In this document: piece after piece, positions 11,090-23,615 of the stretch
Layout of the letters: the number at the start of each line of letters is the position of its first letter
Position numbering within the stretch: position 1 is the first letter of the stretch
NCBI RefSeq assembly: GCF_027409185.1
Contig: NC_084465.1
Location: 32,963,864-33,027,863 of the forward strand
Origin: Cynocephalus volans
Lineage: Eukaryota; Chordata; Mammalia; Dermoptera; Cynocephalidae
Length of the DNA stretch: 64,000 nucleotides
Direction: 5' to 3'
Notes under the pieces: model-generated
What the model saw: the letters and a program-made list of their open reading frames with translations, nothing else
Database searches by the model: none
Told to the model about the DNA's origin: nothing
Made by a program: the position numbers and the translations under genes

Positions 11090-13450
11090 AATAAGATAAG
11101 TATAGTTGATTTTCTGGTCCCTTTACTAATTCCTCCTTTTCCCCAGTCCCTCTCCCCCCACATCAACATCATATCTGTTCACTTATCTTAACAAGATCAA
11201 GGACTATTGTGATTGTTGTGTCTTCCCTCCCACATTTATTTGTTTGTATATTTTTATTAGCTCCCACATATAAGTGAGAACATGGGGTATTTCTCTTTCT
11301 GTGCCTGGCTTATTTCACTTAATATAATTTTCTCTAAGTTCATCAGTGTTGCTGTGAATGGTAATATTTCATTGTTTTTTTACGGCAGAGTAGTATTCCA
11401 TTGTGTGGATATACCACATTTTCCTTATCCACTCATCTGATGATGGGCATTTCGGCTGGTTCCAATTCTTGGCTATTGTAAATAGTGCTGCAGTAAACAT
11501 GGGAGTACCTGTATCCCTTCGATATGATTTCCAATCCTTTTAGTATATACCCAGCAGTGGGATAGCTGGGTCATATAGTAGATCTGTCTGTAATTGCTGG
11601 AAGAACCTCCATATCATTTTCCGTAAAGGCTACACCATTTTGCAGTCCCACCAACAAGGTAAGAGGGTTCCCTTTTCTCCACATCCTTGTCACCATTTAT
11701 TATTCTCAGTCTTTTGGATATTAGCTATCCTAACCAGAGTGAGATGATATCTGAAAGTGGTTTTGATTTGTATTTCCCAAATGCTGAGTGACATTGAGGA
11801 TTTTTTCATGTGTCTGTTGGCCATTCATATATCTTCCTCTGAGAAATGCCTATTCAGCTCCTTTACCCATTTTTTAATTGGGTTACTTGTTTTGTTGCTT
11901 TTAAGCTCTTTGAGTTCCTTGTATATTCTGGATATTAATCCTTTGTCAGATGCATATTTTGCAAATATTTTTCTCCCACACCGTTGGTTGTCTTTTTGCT
12001 CTGTCAGTTGTTTCTTCTGCTGTGTGGATGCTTTTTAGTTTGATATAATCCCATTTGTTTATTTTTCCTTAGGTTGCCTGTGCCTCTGGGGTGGTATTCA
12101 TAATGTTTATACCTAATCCTACTTCCTCAAGTGTTTCCTTTATGTTTTCTTTTAGGAATTTTATTGTTTCAGGATATATATTTAATTCTTTAATTCATTT
12201 TGAGTTGATTTTTGTATATGATGAGAGGTACATGTATGGTTTCTTTCTTCTACATATGGATGTCCAATTTTCCCAGCACCATTTACTGAAGAGGCAGTGT
12301 CTTCCCCAGTGTGTGTTCTTAGTGCCTTTGTCGAAAATCAGATGGCTGTAGGTGTGTGGGTTGATTTCTGAATTCTCTATTCTGATCCATTGGTCTGTCT
12401 GTCTGTTTATATGCCAGCACCATGCTGTTTTGATTACTATAGCTTTGTAAGTTAGGAGTGTTATGCCTCCAGCTGTATTTTTTTTTTTTTTTTTTTTGCT
12501 CAGGATTGCTTTGGCTATTCATGGTCTTTTCTTATTCCATGTGAATGTTAGAATTTTTTTTTTTTTTTCCATTTCTGAGAAGAACATCTTTGGAATTTTG
12601 ATGGGGATTGCGTTGAATCTGTAGATCACTTTGGGTGATATGGACATTTTCACAATGTTAATTCTTCCAATTCAAGAGCATGGGATATCTTTCTGTCTTC
12701 TTGTGTCCTCTTTAATTCCTCTCAACAGTGATTTGTAGTTCTCATCGTAGAGATTTTCTACATCCTTGGTTAACTTTATTCCTACGTATACGTATTTTAT
12801 TTTTTTGATTACTATTGTAAATGGGTTAGCTTTCTTGATTTCTTTTTCTGCTAGTTCATTATTGGAGTATAAAAATGTTACTGATTTTTGTGTGTTGATT
12901 TTGTATCCTACAACTTTGCTGAAATTCTTCATCAACTCTAATTAAGAGTATTTTTGTATAGTCTTTACGCTCTTTTATATATAGGATCATATCATCTATA
13001 AACAGGGATGATTTGACTTCATCTTTTTCAATCTAGATGCCCTTTATTTCCTTCTCTTCCCTGATTGCTCTGACTAATACTTACAATACTGTGTTGAATA
13101 GGAGTGGCTAGAGTGGGCATCCTTGTCTTTTTCCTGTTCTTAAGGGAAAAGCTTTCAACTTTTCCCCATTCAAGGTGATATTGGCAGTGGGTTTGTCATA
13201 TATGGCTTTGTGTTGAGATACTTTCCTTCTATACCTAATTTATAGAGTCTTTATCGTGAACTAATGTTGAATTTTGTCAAATGCTTTTTCAGCATCTATA
13301 GAGATGATGGTTTTTGTCTTTGATTTTGTTGATGTGTTGTATCACATTTATTGACTTGTTTATGTTTAACCAACCTTGTATCCCTGGGATTAATCCCACT
13401 TGATCGTGGTGTATAATTTTATGTATGTGTTGCTGTATTAATAAGTTTTG
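11090..13450 (-). mobile_element. 5'-truncated L1, ORF2 RT to 3' UTR, antisense
   Basis: The + strand shows classic reversed L1 text: TGGTTCCAATTCTTGGCTAT, GCAGTGGGATAGCTGGGTCA, TCCACATCCTTGTC, TTGAGTTCCTTGTATATTCT. The element therefore runs on the - strand from ~13450 (5' truncation) to ~11090 (3' UTR). Reversed, 12981-13008 encodes L-F-I-D-D-M-I-L, the reverse-transcriptase palm motif normally FADD, so the two catalytic aspartates remain but the alanine is isoleucine. Poly-T expansions (12478-12497, ~12555) and many stops show it is dead. It is the longest single L1 piece read in one direction. Confidence 0.88.
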
Positions 13451-14999
13451 ATGCCAGACTCTTAGTACTTTAGAGACTCATAAGTATATACTTATAGTCT
13501 GTGAGAAGTAACACCTTTTGATCCATTTAATGTGTGTGTTAGATAAGGATTTTACTTTGTCCAGGTTTAATGTTGATACTACTTTCTTTTGGGGAGTTTA
13601 TTAGAGATATTGATGAATATCCATAATACATATATGCCTGCACTTATATGTTCACATATATATACATATAAACATGTATACCACATACATCTGCATACAT
13701 ATGTGTGTATACATACATTTCTGAATTATTTTGTACTGAAGAAAATTATTTTCTGCAACAATTTTTGTAGAGTCTTTGCTTTAATAAGGGCATTTGGAAC
13801 ATTTTATTAGTCATTACTGATATGTTTCATCTTATTGTTTTCTATTTTGTTCAGTGTTTTCTATTTCTTTTGGTTTTTATTTTACATCTCTTGCTATATG
13901 TGCTCTGTTTTTTGTTTGTTTGCTTTTGAATATATCTGGAAAAAGAGGAAGTGGCATGCAGGTGCAATGGGTAGGTTTTGCTTTCTCCAAAAATCATTTT
14001 CCTTATGGGGGGATTTGGCTTCTTGCGTTTTCAGGGCATTTCAGCTCTCTCATCCTGGAGTTAGGGACTGGTAGAGTAATACAATATAATTGTTTCTCTG
14101 CCTTCCTCAGGATTATGCTTTTTGTTTTGATTCAAAGGGCAGAGCACATGTGTTTTAAGGGGCTGTGTCTCCTTCTTCATTGATGGGTTATGAAGTTAAT
14201 GGAAATTCCTCAGGAAATTGGGTTATAGTTTTATCCTTAATCTGTAGTGTTGTTACCCTGTAGGGAAAAAAAAAAACAATTTTCTTGATCTGCATGCAAT
14301 TTTTTATTAAAAAGTGGGAAAATTAGTTCTGCTACCATGAAACCTATATTCTTACTACTTTAACATATTTATGGGAATATATTCCAAATTTTATTTAAAA
14401 AGATGAGAGTCTTAATTTGTCTGTCTGGAAAAAGAAATCTAAAACTCAAAATACCACTTTAGCTAAAAAGGCTTACAAAATGCTAACTATCATCAGAAAG
14501 AATTCTGAAATATAACAAGACAACTCTGGTCTACATTTGTGAAGCTCTCGTGTTCTTAACCAGAATGATTGCATATATTCTCAAGCAGTAGTGAGTACTG
14601 AGATTGAGATAAAGCCCTTTCTTGCTTCAACTGAGTCAACTCTACTTTTACATGTTTTTTTTTTTTGATAATGTAGAGTTTATTACATGTTTTACTTAAC
14701 AAGCTTCTGTATAAAGCTTCCTTTGAAGAAATAAAGTTTCCTATTTGCTTATAATGAAAATCATTGTTTTAGTGCAGTACCCCTGAAATGACAGGCCAAA
14801 ATGTCCAAATAATTACGAAAAACTAACAGAATTCAAGTGTACAATACCATAACAATTTTCATGGAGTTTGATCACCAAATCATAGAATCCTAGGCTTTGG
14901 ATCTTGTTTCCTTCCCTTTTATCTGCTTACTACTATTTAAGAGGTAAGTGATGTGGGGATATACAATTTAAAATAGTATAGATCTAATGTTGGAGGAAG
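13451..14999. other. Intron without recognised genes
   Basis: There is an (AT/CA)-rich patch at 13630-13720 with repeated ATACAT. The short open frames at 13835-14183 show no domain. No confident transposon was identified. Confidence 0.4.
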
Positions 15000-15004
15000 A
15001 GTCT

Positions 15005-15870
15005 GGGGAGTCCTGATAGTCGACCTTAACCCATCCTGTCCTCTTACCAGTTCTTTACTCCACCGCAGGAAAGAATTCAAGAACAGAGTCACAGTAGAAA
15101 GTGAGAACAGGTTTAATATAATAAGAGACACAGATTTCACAGAGAGAGTGTGGCCTAGCTCCAAAGACTGAGCAGGATATCCACTCCAAGTTTGACACAA
15201 AAGTAAGAAGTACATTTTTAAAGTGTAGTACAGAGTTTAGGCTAGCTCAGTAGAGTGAGCAGCCATCTTTTGAAAGTAAGCTTAACACAAAAGTAAAGCA
15301 TACACACCTCAGCCAGAGAAGTATGTTTTCGCCCCAGGAAAGTGTGAGCAACAACCCCACCTTCTGCCAAGATTTGGCCTTTATAGTTTCTCTAATATAT
15401 ATTCATGTGATCTAATGGATAGTCAACTAAGAGAGTGGTTCCCTGTTATGAATCATAGAGTCTTGCACATGCTCATTTGGTCTCTTTTTGGAGTATGTTC
15501 ATTGGTCAAATTCTGAGACATGCACCAAACATATTCAAGAACATTCTGTGCTCTTTAGCACCTCTAGTGGAAGGTCATTCAAAGGATAATTTCTATGTTA
15601 CTGAGCATGCTTGACTACCAGGGTTACATAACCTTTCTCTGCTGAGTGTGCCGAGCCACTGAATTTGCATAAGCCAGCCCCTTACATGGTCAATTTCCCT
15701 ATGTTGGAGCCCAAAATAGGCCTAACTAGCAATAGTAACTCTCCTCTAGGGGAGGGTCTACAAGAGGGACTCGAGACCTTTGGGAGTGACTTGAAACCCA
15801 GAGGCATGTCCTGTAACCTAAGCCTATGGAAACCAACCACCTCCTATCTCAGAGCTTGCTATAAGAATCA
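15005..15870 (-). mobile_element. Class-I-ERV-like LTR (antisense), approximate ends
   Basis: AGGAAAGAATTCAAGAACAG followed by a TTTAATAT run resembles the reversed R/U5 end of gammaretrovirus-type LTRs, in which CTTTATTG/AATAAA precedes a CTTGAATTCTTT motif. Further right come reversed CCAAT-type ATTGGTCAAATT (15501-15512) and ATTTGCATAAGCCAGCC, as in U3 promoters. No retroviral coding sequence flanks it, so it is probably a solo LTR. An internal ~85-bp degenerate duplication is present (ACACAAAAGTAA at two places). Family not named. Confidence 0.5.
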
Positions 15871-15909
15871 GAGACTAATAGGTGAGGTGTTGAATTTGTG
15901 GTCCTTCTA

Positions 15910-16290
15910 ATGAGAAGAGATCAAAAAGTCAAGTAATTGGAGCTCAGGGGAGATATTTGGGCACCAGTCATAAATCTGAGAGATGACATATGAATGGTGG
16001 TTGAAGTCATGGGTTGGATGAGGTGGCCTAAGGTCAGAATCCAGCAAGGAGAAGATTTTGACAACTGGCCATAGAGAACTTCAGGATTTAAGACAGGAGA
16101 CAACACTGAGCTGGAAAAGGAAATAGAGAAGGAACAGCCATGTGTAAGAAGAAAACTAAATGGCCTTTGTCACAGAAACTAAGCAGAAGAGCTGTTTAAC
16201 AGAGGGAGAACAAAGCAATGTCAAGTGCTTCTGAGGAGTCAGGTGAAATGGGGATTGAAAATGTTAATGGAGATAGCATTATGATTATTA
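15910..16290 (-). repeat. Ancient L2-like LINE fragment (antisense, provisional)
   Basis: The order GGTTGAAGTCATGGGTTGGA, CTAAGGTCAGAATCCAGCAA, AGGAACAGCCATGTG, CAAGTGCTTCTGAGGAGTCA matches a common ancient mammalian repeat segment that I associate with L2-type LINEs. Family assignment is from memory. Confidence 0.4.
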
Positions 16291-16929
16291 TTTAGGATTA
16301 CGGAGATGACCCCGACATTGGTAACCCTAGCTGCTCATTTTAGGTTCAGTTTCACACAACCCACTTCTTCATACATCAACATTCTTAAACTGTATTTTGT
16401 ATGCTGAATTCAGTCTTTCTTACTTTAGCTGATGAACAGCTTTGCCACGCAACAGCTAAGATTCAGCAGTTTTGCTCTTTGTATAGAATTTTTTTGTGGG
16501 AAACTAAATATAAATGTGTGTGCATACACATTTGTGTCACACACATATTTGCAGTGCATTTGCTTTGAGTAAAAGTGAATTTTAAATTATTAGTGATAGG
16601 CATAGGCTTCAAATGTGGTACAGATGAGACAAAGATTATGAAGTATGCTGCAAACAGAAAATATCTGACATTTTTGTGTACTTGTTGTTTTTTTCATTTA
16701 ATCGTGAATGAAAAAAACAAACTCAAAGAACTTATGCAAATACTAAAATACATATCAAGAAGTGGGATGAAACCAGGTTGTGGTTTTTTTTTAGCTTAAT
16801 GGTAATCTCCCCTCCTCCATTGTCCCCTTTCTCTCTCTGAGTGACTTTCCCATTTTAAGTTTTCCGTGTTGTTATGGAACGCCTTTCTGTAAGAGAGTAG
16901 GGGATCTGCCCTTCCTTGTCCTTTCTAAA

Positions 16930-17045
16930 TTGCTGTCTCCTCATCTGCAAGATGACTAATACTCTCAGCAAGATGCTATGAAGATTATGTAAAATAGTTT
17001 CTGAAATTATAACCTAGTACAGGGCCTAGCGTGGAGTAGTAGATC
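16930..17045 (+). repeat. MIR SINE (+)
   Basis: TCCTCATCTGCAAGATGACT is followed by AGATTATGTAAAATAG and ACAGGGCCTAGCGTGGAG, the MIR core and 3' part. Confidence 0.65.
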
Positions 17046-17129
17046 ATGAAAGAGTTTCCTCTTTCAATTTACTAATAATTTACATTCAGGGAAAAAATAT
17101 TTCACGCTATAAATCATATTGAATTTAGT

Positions 17130-17880
17130 CAAGAAATATTGAAGCAATGCTTGAACTGATGTTATGTGGTAGGCACTGGGAGTATAGGTGTAGACAAGAT
17201 AGCCTTTTGAAGCTTATATTTTTAGTAGAGGAGATGAATAATCAAAAATACATGTATACATTCCTATGTAAGTGATAGTGACTGTGGGAGGAGCTTGGCT
17301 TCAATAGCTATTTCTCATAGGGTAGTCAGGCAAAGCCTCCCAGAGGAGTAGGTAGCTGTTGAGCAGGACTTCAGTTAAGTGAAGGATTGACCACTTGGAG
17401 ATGGGGAGTGGGAAAGGATGTCTAAGATGGCCCTAAAAGCAAGTGCAAAATTCCCTGAGGTGTGGAATAAAATAAATTTTTCTTATAAAGAACAGCAAAG
17501 AGTTGCAGGGTGGCTAGAGTAGAGTGCATGGAAGAAAGTGGGAAGGAATTGGTCTGGAGAGGCGGGTTGGAGCTAGCTTATGTAAGTACTTTAGGCGATG
17601 GTAAGACATTCAGTATTTAAGCGTGATCGGAAGGTTTTGAGCTGGTTCAAGAAATAATTTGATTAAGATTCTAAAAAGATCTTTTTATCTGATCTGAGAA
17701 TAGACAGTGCCACTACATGGCACAACTCTGGGGGGTTCCATTTACATGGTTTTTAAGGCACTTCCTCAAAGTTGCATAGCCTTGACAGTAGACTGTAGGG
17801 GGCAAGAATAGAAGCAGAAAGAACAGTTAGGAGGCTGTGGCAGTGGTTCACGTTTGAATAGGTGGTAGCCTGTTCAAGAG
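17130..17880 (-). repeat. L2-like LINE 3' region (antisense)
   Basis: GTAGGCACTGGGAGTATAGG opens the reversed L2 3' end. The familiar ancient-repeat order follows: AAGCCTCCCAGAGGAG, AGCAAGTGCAAAATTCCCTG, AGTTGCAGGGTGGCTAGAGT, AGTTAGGAGGCTGTGGCAGT. The ~750-bp continuous match makes this one of the better-preserved ancient LINE pieces here. Confidence 0.6.
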
Positions 17881-18156
17881 GCAATATAGGATATAGGTAG
17901 AGAATTACACATTATTTGATTATTTCATAAATCTTTTAAATGAACACAGGTTAAAACTGTGCTATTTTGAGATTATAACATGGCTAAAAATAAACTATTT
18001 AATTAAAGTGATACATGTATTCATGTGGTTAAAAGTGCAACCCTTGCTTGCAGAACTTACAATAGAAAGCATCAGTCCCCTGCCCCACCCATTCCCAGTC
18101 ACATCCCCTTTTAACTCTTAATTATTAATGCTTAATTCTTCTGGAAAATACTTTGA

Positions 18157-18187
<31 letters not shown>
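18157..18187. repeat. (AAT)n microsatellite
   Basis: About ten uninterrupted AAT units lie here. It is likely length-polymorphic. Confidence 0.95.
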
Positions 18188-18188
<1 letters not shown>

Positions 18189-18699
18189 CCTCCTTCACTT
18201 TTCTTGATTCATCCTTTAGCCATTACTTCCTGCGATGGGGGTGGGGTGGGGGGATTTAGCTCATGCACACAGCATCTGGCACTCTTTTCTTCTACTTGGA
18301 ATACAGTTATTTCCCATTATTGGCTTCTGCTAGTGTAAATGCAATATGTTCTTCCCTTCCTACAAGCAATAGAATTTTTAGTTGGGCACATGGCTGTCCA
18401 GCTGAAGACTACATTTATTATCTCCTTCTCTCCCCCTTTTGTTAGCAATGGTACTAAACACAATTGTTCATAGAGAACGTGGGTCAAGAGCACAGCCCTG
18501 GGGAACAGCTTTGCTATTTCTTCCATGTAAAAACAGGACCATCAGTCTTAATGAGGAATTGTAGAAGCAATGTCTTTGTTTTTGCAGAATTCAGAAGACA
18601 TCCAGAGACTGCTGAGATTTCTCTGAGAGCAGAAAGTGAGTCCTGCCAGAGTAGGAGCAAATGGCTTACAAATTGTTGCCCCAAAGATGTGTCAGTAAC

Positions 18700-19115
18700 T
18701 AACTGGGAACATTCAGGATCTCATATTTGTCCCACCTCTCTTGCAGCTAGATACAGCCAAAAGACTAAGTTCAGGCTAGTGGGTTTTGAATGGAAGCACT
18801 GTGTACAAACCTGTGAGCCATTCCCTGAGAGGGGAGGAACATGTCTTCCCTGATCTCTTTCCTGTTCCCACTAGCTAGGATACCAGTGTCTGTGTGGCAG
18901 GAGTTACAGCAACCATTTGGACCAGGGCATGGCTGCTACTTGTTGAGGTTAGCAATAGCAGCAAGTTAGAAGGAGCCGAGGACCCTGACATCTTTGCAGA
19001 GGAGTGAGTGCCACCACCCCAACTCAGGCTTCTATGTGAGAGAGAAGTGAACTTCTATCATATTTAAGCTAATTTGTTGAAGTTAACTTATTTAATTTTT
19101 TGTATTTGTTATAGT
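18700..19115 (+). repeat. MLT1-like MaLR LTR remnant (provisional)
   Basis: TTGCAGCTAGATACAGCCAA, a diverged TGTGTACAAACC, and the closing TATGTGAGAGAGAAGTGAAC plus a CTATCATATTTAAGC tail resemble the 3' half of old ERVL-MaLR LTRs (normally GAGAAATAAACTTCTATTGTG). The 129-codon open frame at 18464-18853 overlaps it and is not a gene. Confidence 0.4.
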
Positions 19116-22100
19116 AGGTCTCTGTTATGTTCATATCCTAACAAGAATTGGCCTTGTAATTTAACCGATTTACTCATCCCTTTAGTTCTTATTCCTTCAA
19201 CCGTAGACATTATGGCCGTATTTTTCCTGCTTACAATGTTAATTGCCTACTTGATAGTCATTTGCCCTCCTTTCCCTACATTGCTTCCAGCCCTGGGTAA
19301 GATACTTGCTCCTCTTGTTTCCCTTGCAGCTGCAGGTGGTGGCCATGTAACATAAGTTTTGGTATATGAAACAGGAGACAGACATGGTCAGCATTCCCCA
19401 CCTAGTGTCTGGAGCTGTAGCAATCATCTCATGACTATAAGGAAAAAAACAAGGGAATTTCAGAGGTGCTGGTTCGGACACATGTGAGTCTGAATCCATT
19501 GTTGACAAGCACCTGCATCCCGACATTTTTCTGTGAGGAAAATACCCTCCCAAGGCTGATAAGTTACTTTATGTTCTGTAACCATCATTAAGATCTCTGC
19601 ACTTTAGGTTGTTGATTCTACAAATGGAAAGCTACTTAATGGAGTTTACATAATCAAGATTAACTACTTTTCACTGTATAACCACATAGTATGCTTTGGT
19701 TGCATTTCTTTTCATTTAATTTTTCTTGTAGTTCTTACTTGTTTTTTCTTCCCTACCTTTCTTGTCTTCCTTCATTGCCGCCTTCAGTTGTTCCAAATTA
19801 TAAAGCAGTGGTTCTCAGTGGGGATGGCAGTATTCCCTAGCAGACATTTAAAAATTTTATGGGCACAACCACGCGAGCATTGGAGCCAGCTACCCCCACC
19901 AGGATCCCAAGATGGGTACCATGGGCCTCAAGCCCTGCCCCGACTCATGACCAGGCAAGCAATGCGCAAGCTGCCCCTCCCTGAGACAGGAGCCAAGGGC
20001 CAGGCCCGCCTCTGCCCCGCCCCCCAACAACCTCTGAGAATGTACTTGTTAGTCACGTGTGCATGTGTATTTCCTTCGGGTGTGCGACTTATCTGTTCAT
20101 GTCCTTCACCAGATTCTAGAAATACTGAGATGCATGATGAAGAATTGTCCTTTATCCTACATGACATCACAATGTCCTACTGGACATTTATGTAGGTAAA
20201 ACCTGTTTATAGTTATTTGAGCTTGTAGCATAACTCTTTATTTATAAAATGCAAATTATCTTTTGTATGGTTTTAATATACAGCAAATTTTTTTTTTTTT
20301 TAGATATGCAGACAACTCCCAGGTAAATTGAGGGAAGATGTAACTTTATTTTGTTAGGAACTTTCTCAAGAATTGCTCACCATTTTGGAAAATAATGTCA
20401 CCTGTGGCAATGATACTTTTGATATCTGTTTTACTAATACAGGATACATGTGTCAGCATTCATTTTCACTTAAAACATTCTCCTTGATTTTATGGGTATG
20501 TACAAAAACTATTTAGCCTTTATTTCAAAATGTCAAAAATAAGAAATAGTGTTGACGACATTCAGTTAAATGTTGCCAAATACCCCTTAAACCCAGACTT
20601 CATCCTGCAAGTGGGTGTAAGCATCTAGTTTTTTTTTTCTTTTTGTCCTCTAGACTAGTTATGTCTAAGCATTTACATACTGAAATACATGTTTTTCAGC
20701 TATTTTATCATTTTATTGTTTATTTCTAGTCCAGTCAGGATAATTTGTTTGTTTATATTTTTGAAAATGTCTATGTGGGTAAAATAAAACCTAACTTTAA
20801 ATTTCAGTTCTGTGTAGCAAAAAGGGTTATTATTTATCTTTTTTGTGTTAATCATAGGCAGGCTTTCCATTAAGGTCCAGCAAGAAATTGCAGTCACACT
20901 CTAAGGGGCAATCACAAATTACAGAATGTTGGGCAGGATTTAAGGAACCAATGAAGGATGATGGTGAAATATCCAGGGATTAACTGCAGAGGGAAGCCCT
21001 AAGCCTAAATGAGCAAAAGTGGGGAGCTGTGGCCAGAACTGGCTGGGATCGATAGCCGTGGGAGCAAGGCTGTCTGACAGAAATCTCCAGTGAAGAATCC
21101 AGTCAGTGTCAAACCCTGCATGTCAGGGAGGGAGCCGAGGGAATGAATCTCCTGTCTTCTTTCTCTTTTCTCCTTCTGATTTCGTGCTGGTACCTCACCA
21201 AAAGGGAAACCCCAAAAGAAGCCAAAAAGCAAAAATGCCAAGCTGTTGTGGTTCATTAGCCTCCCAAGGCACAGACCAGGGGAGAGAATAGAGGAGAGTG
21301 GGTTTAGAGGACAAGGGGGAATATCCCGGTCACAGGATGTTATGTGTACATTAGGTGTGAGAATCACTCTTCCAGAGGATAGCATTAATCTCTCTGGTTT
21401 TGCCGTTCCTCCCAGTTTGTCCTTCCTGTGTCCTTCTGCTGGCTTGCTCTAATTTGAGCTGGTGTTCAGACAGCAAGCTGAGAGCTGTCATTCTCTCTGC
21501 ATAATTCTCTTGAATTGGAGCCTCTGTTTTCTGATTCCCTCATTCTGTTTAAACCTTTTCACATGTACCTTTGTAAGAAAGAGTATGTGATAAACTTTCT
21601 GATTCCATGCAGGTCTGAAATTTTCTTTATGTTGATGGAGAAATTGGCTGGGCATAGAATTTTGGATTGAAATCATTCTCTCTCAGAAGTTTGAAGGCAT
21701 TACTATACTGTCTTCCAACTTCCAGTGTTGTCAATGAACAGTTTGAAGTCTAGTTTCATTCGTTTTTAAATGACCCATTTTTTTCCTTTTGCAAATGCTT
21801 TTAATGTTCTTATCTTTACCCTTGGGGGTTGTAAAATGTTACAATAATCTTTAGCTTCAAAAAGTGTCTTGCACAACACATTTTTTTTAGTTACAATCTG
21901 GAAACAGGAATACGTCCTTTAACTCTTGGATTTTCTCTTATTTTTGTGAGTTTGAGATTTGAAAAGGCTGGGAGGTAAAGGTGGGTAGGGTGAGACAGAC
22001 AGCTCCTTGAAGTCATTCAGTCTTTATTAACACACTTATAAATCCCAGAATGTTCTATTTGGATGAATTTTCTAATCATGCCATTAAGATTGTTGGTAAC

Positions 22101-22287
22101 AAACAAGTGTTTTCCCCGCCCTTTGGCTTTTCTTTAGGTACGTAGAGTAATATAAAGTTTGCTTTGGAGAATTACAGAACATTAAAATTGTATGTTCACA
22201 TTGTGTGTGTAATTAAAATACTCTCTATTTTTTTTATGTTTTAATTTTCTATGTGACTTAGTAGTTTTACCTTTGACTCCCTTATGT
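19116..22287. other. Intron without recognised genes
   Basis: A GC-richer patch at 19860-20030 begins with GTGGTTCTCAGTGGGGATGG (19806), like the end of an old hAT-type MER element. 21000-21480 is GC-richer and unique-looking. The rest is AT-rich intron. Confidence 0.35.
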
Positions 22288-22366
22288 ATGAGTACTTCAA
22301 AAAGTTCATGAAAAGATTCATATTATCTTTTAATTTTATTTTCCACAAATTTTTTGAAGTACCCTA
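22288..22366 (-). mobile_element. ~79-bp palindromic MITE, copy 1
   Basis: TGAGTACTTCAAAAAGTTCA at the left and AAATTTTTTGAAGTACCCTA at the right form ~22-bp terminal inverted repeats around a short AT-rich centre, flanked by TA. This is the layout of a Tc1/mariner-type miniature element. A second copy lies at 25055 in the opposite orientation. Confidence 0.75.
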
Positions 22367-23610
22367 CTATTAATGGAGCTATTACGTGGAATAAGGCCCA
22401 TAGATTCTGAAGTGACCTTGATGTGATGAAACATAAACATCTGGCTGTAGAAATGAACTTCAAAAGAAACTTGTTGCTCTTTCAGCAGTATGTTTTTGCC
22501 TAGAGACATTAACCAGATTTTGTACATTAAAAATAAAAAATTAAAAGATTCTCATCTGATTAATTTTATTCAGCTTTTTTTAACACATTACTCCCATGTT
22601 CTATCAGTCACTTATAAAACTTTGAGTCTTTTGGGATGTTTTTCTTTAATGTAAAATAGTGTGAACTTTCAATTAACCAAAACTCAGTCAAACTGAGAAA
22701 TTGATGCAGTTTTAGAAGCAAAACAATAAAGGAGGGATAGAGGGAAATCAGGAGGATGTTCTGAAAAACAATTTCTGAGGCATGTGCTAAGGTCAGAGAG
22801 AGACCTGAATTCCATTAGACACGTTTTGGCAGAGGTTGCCCAATTCTTTTTATGTGCATGGCCCTCAGGCCCTGCTCCCTGACCATATCAATATGTAATG
22901 ATTTCAGTAGGTAGTACCATCTGTGTTTTTTCCCCCCAAGAGCCATGTACGTGACAATGAGAACATTTTAACTTTTTATGAAGCATCTTCTTTTATCTCA
23001 TTAAAGATAGCTCTCCAGCATATTTGCTTAAATAACATACTTTTTACTTGGATTTTCTCTCACCTAGTTTCACTAGGCCTTCAGTGTTTTTATTAATTTT
23101 AGAATCATGTATTGCTGTCTAGAGGCCTCACAATAGTCTCAATATTGTCACGAAAATGTGTAGTTTAAAATGTCAGCTATTCATAATGTGCCTGGAATAT
23201 TAATGCTTACCAGATTCTGGAATGTTGTTCTTCAGAGAATGAAGGTTGTTAAAAATCAAGTGATAAAACACATATGACTTTTAAAGGAAGTGAGTATAAT
23301 TAAATGACACTTTAAAGTCTGAGAATTTGAGCTCATTTTATTTCTGTTTCTGTATTTGCTCAGAGAATGTAAATAATCTAACGTCACATAATTTGTAAGT
23401 GGTTGTGTTTGAATTTGAACTCAGGTTTCTGTTTCTGACAATCCTTGGATCTTTAGCTCAGGTGTTTCCTAAGGTATCTCTCTTTTCTCTTGCAAAGTTA
23501 GAACTACTTTCTTGTATAAAAGCTCTTATTTAAAATCATTTTATTAGATTATAATGAATTTGCTAGTATGTGGGTATATTGTAGGACAAACAAATCACGG
23601 TTCCCTAAAG
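22367..23610. other. Intron without recognised genes; MIR trace
   Basis: Around 23370-23450 ACGTCACATAATTTGTAAGT and TTGAACTCAGGTTTCTG resemble a minus-strand MIR. Nothing else is recognised. Confidence 0.35.
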
Positions 23611-23615
23611 CATTA

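Noticed and set aside
18464..18853. 129-codon open frame
   Set aside because: It overlaps an MLT1-like LTR remnant and shows no protein-family features.
19788..20195. 135-codon + frame with a Pro/Gln-rich middle
   Set aside because: Partly overlaps old MER-like text; no recognisable protein family.
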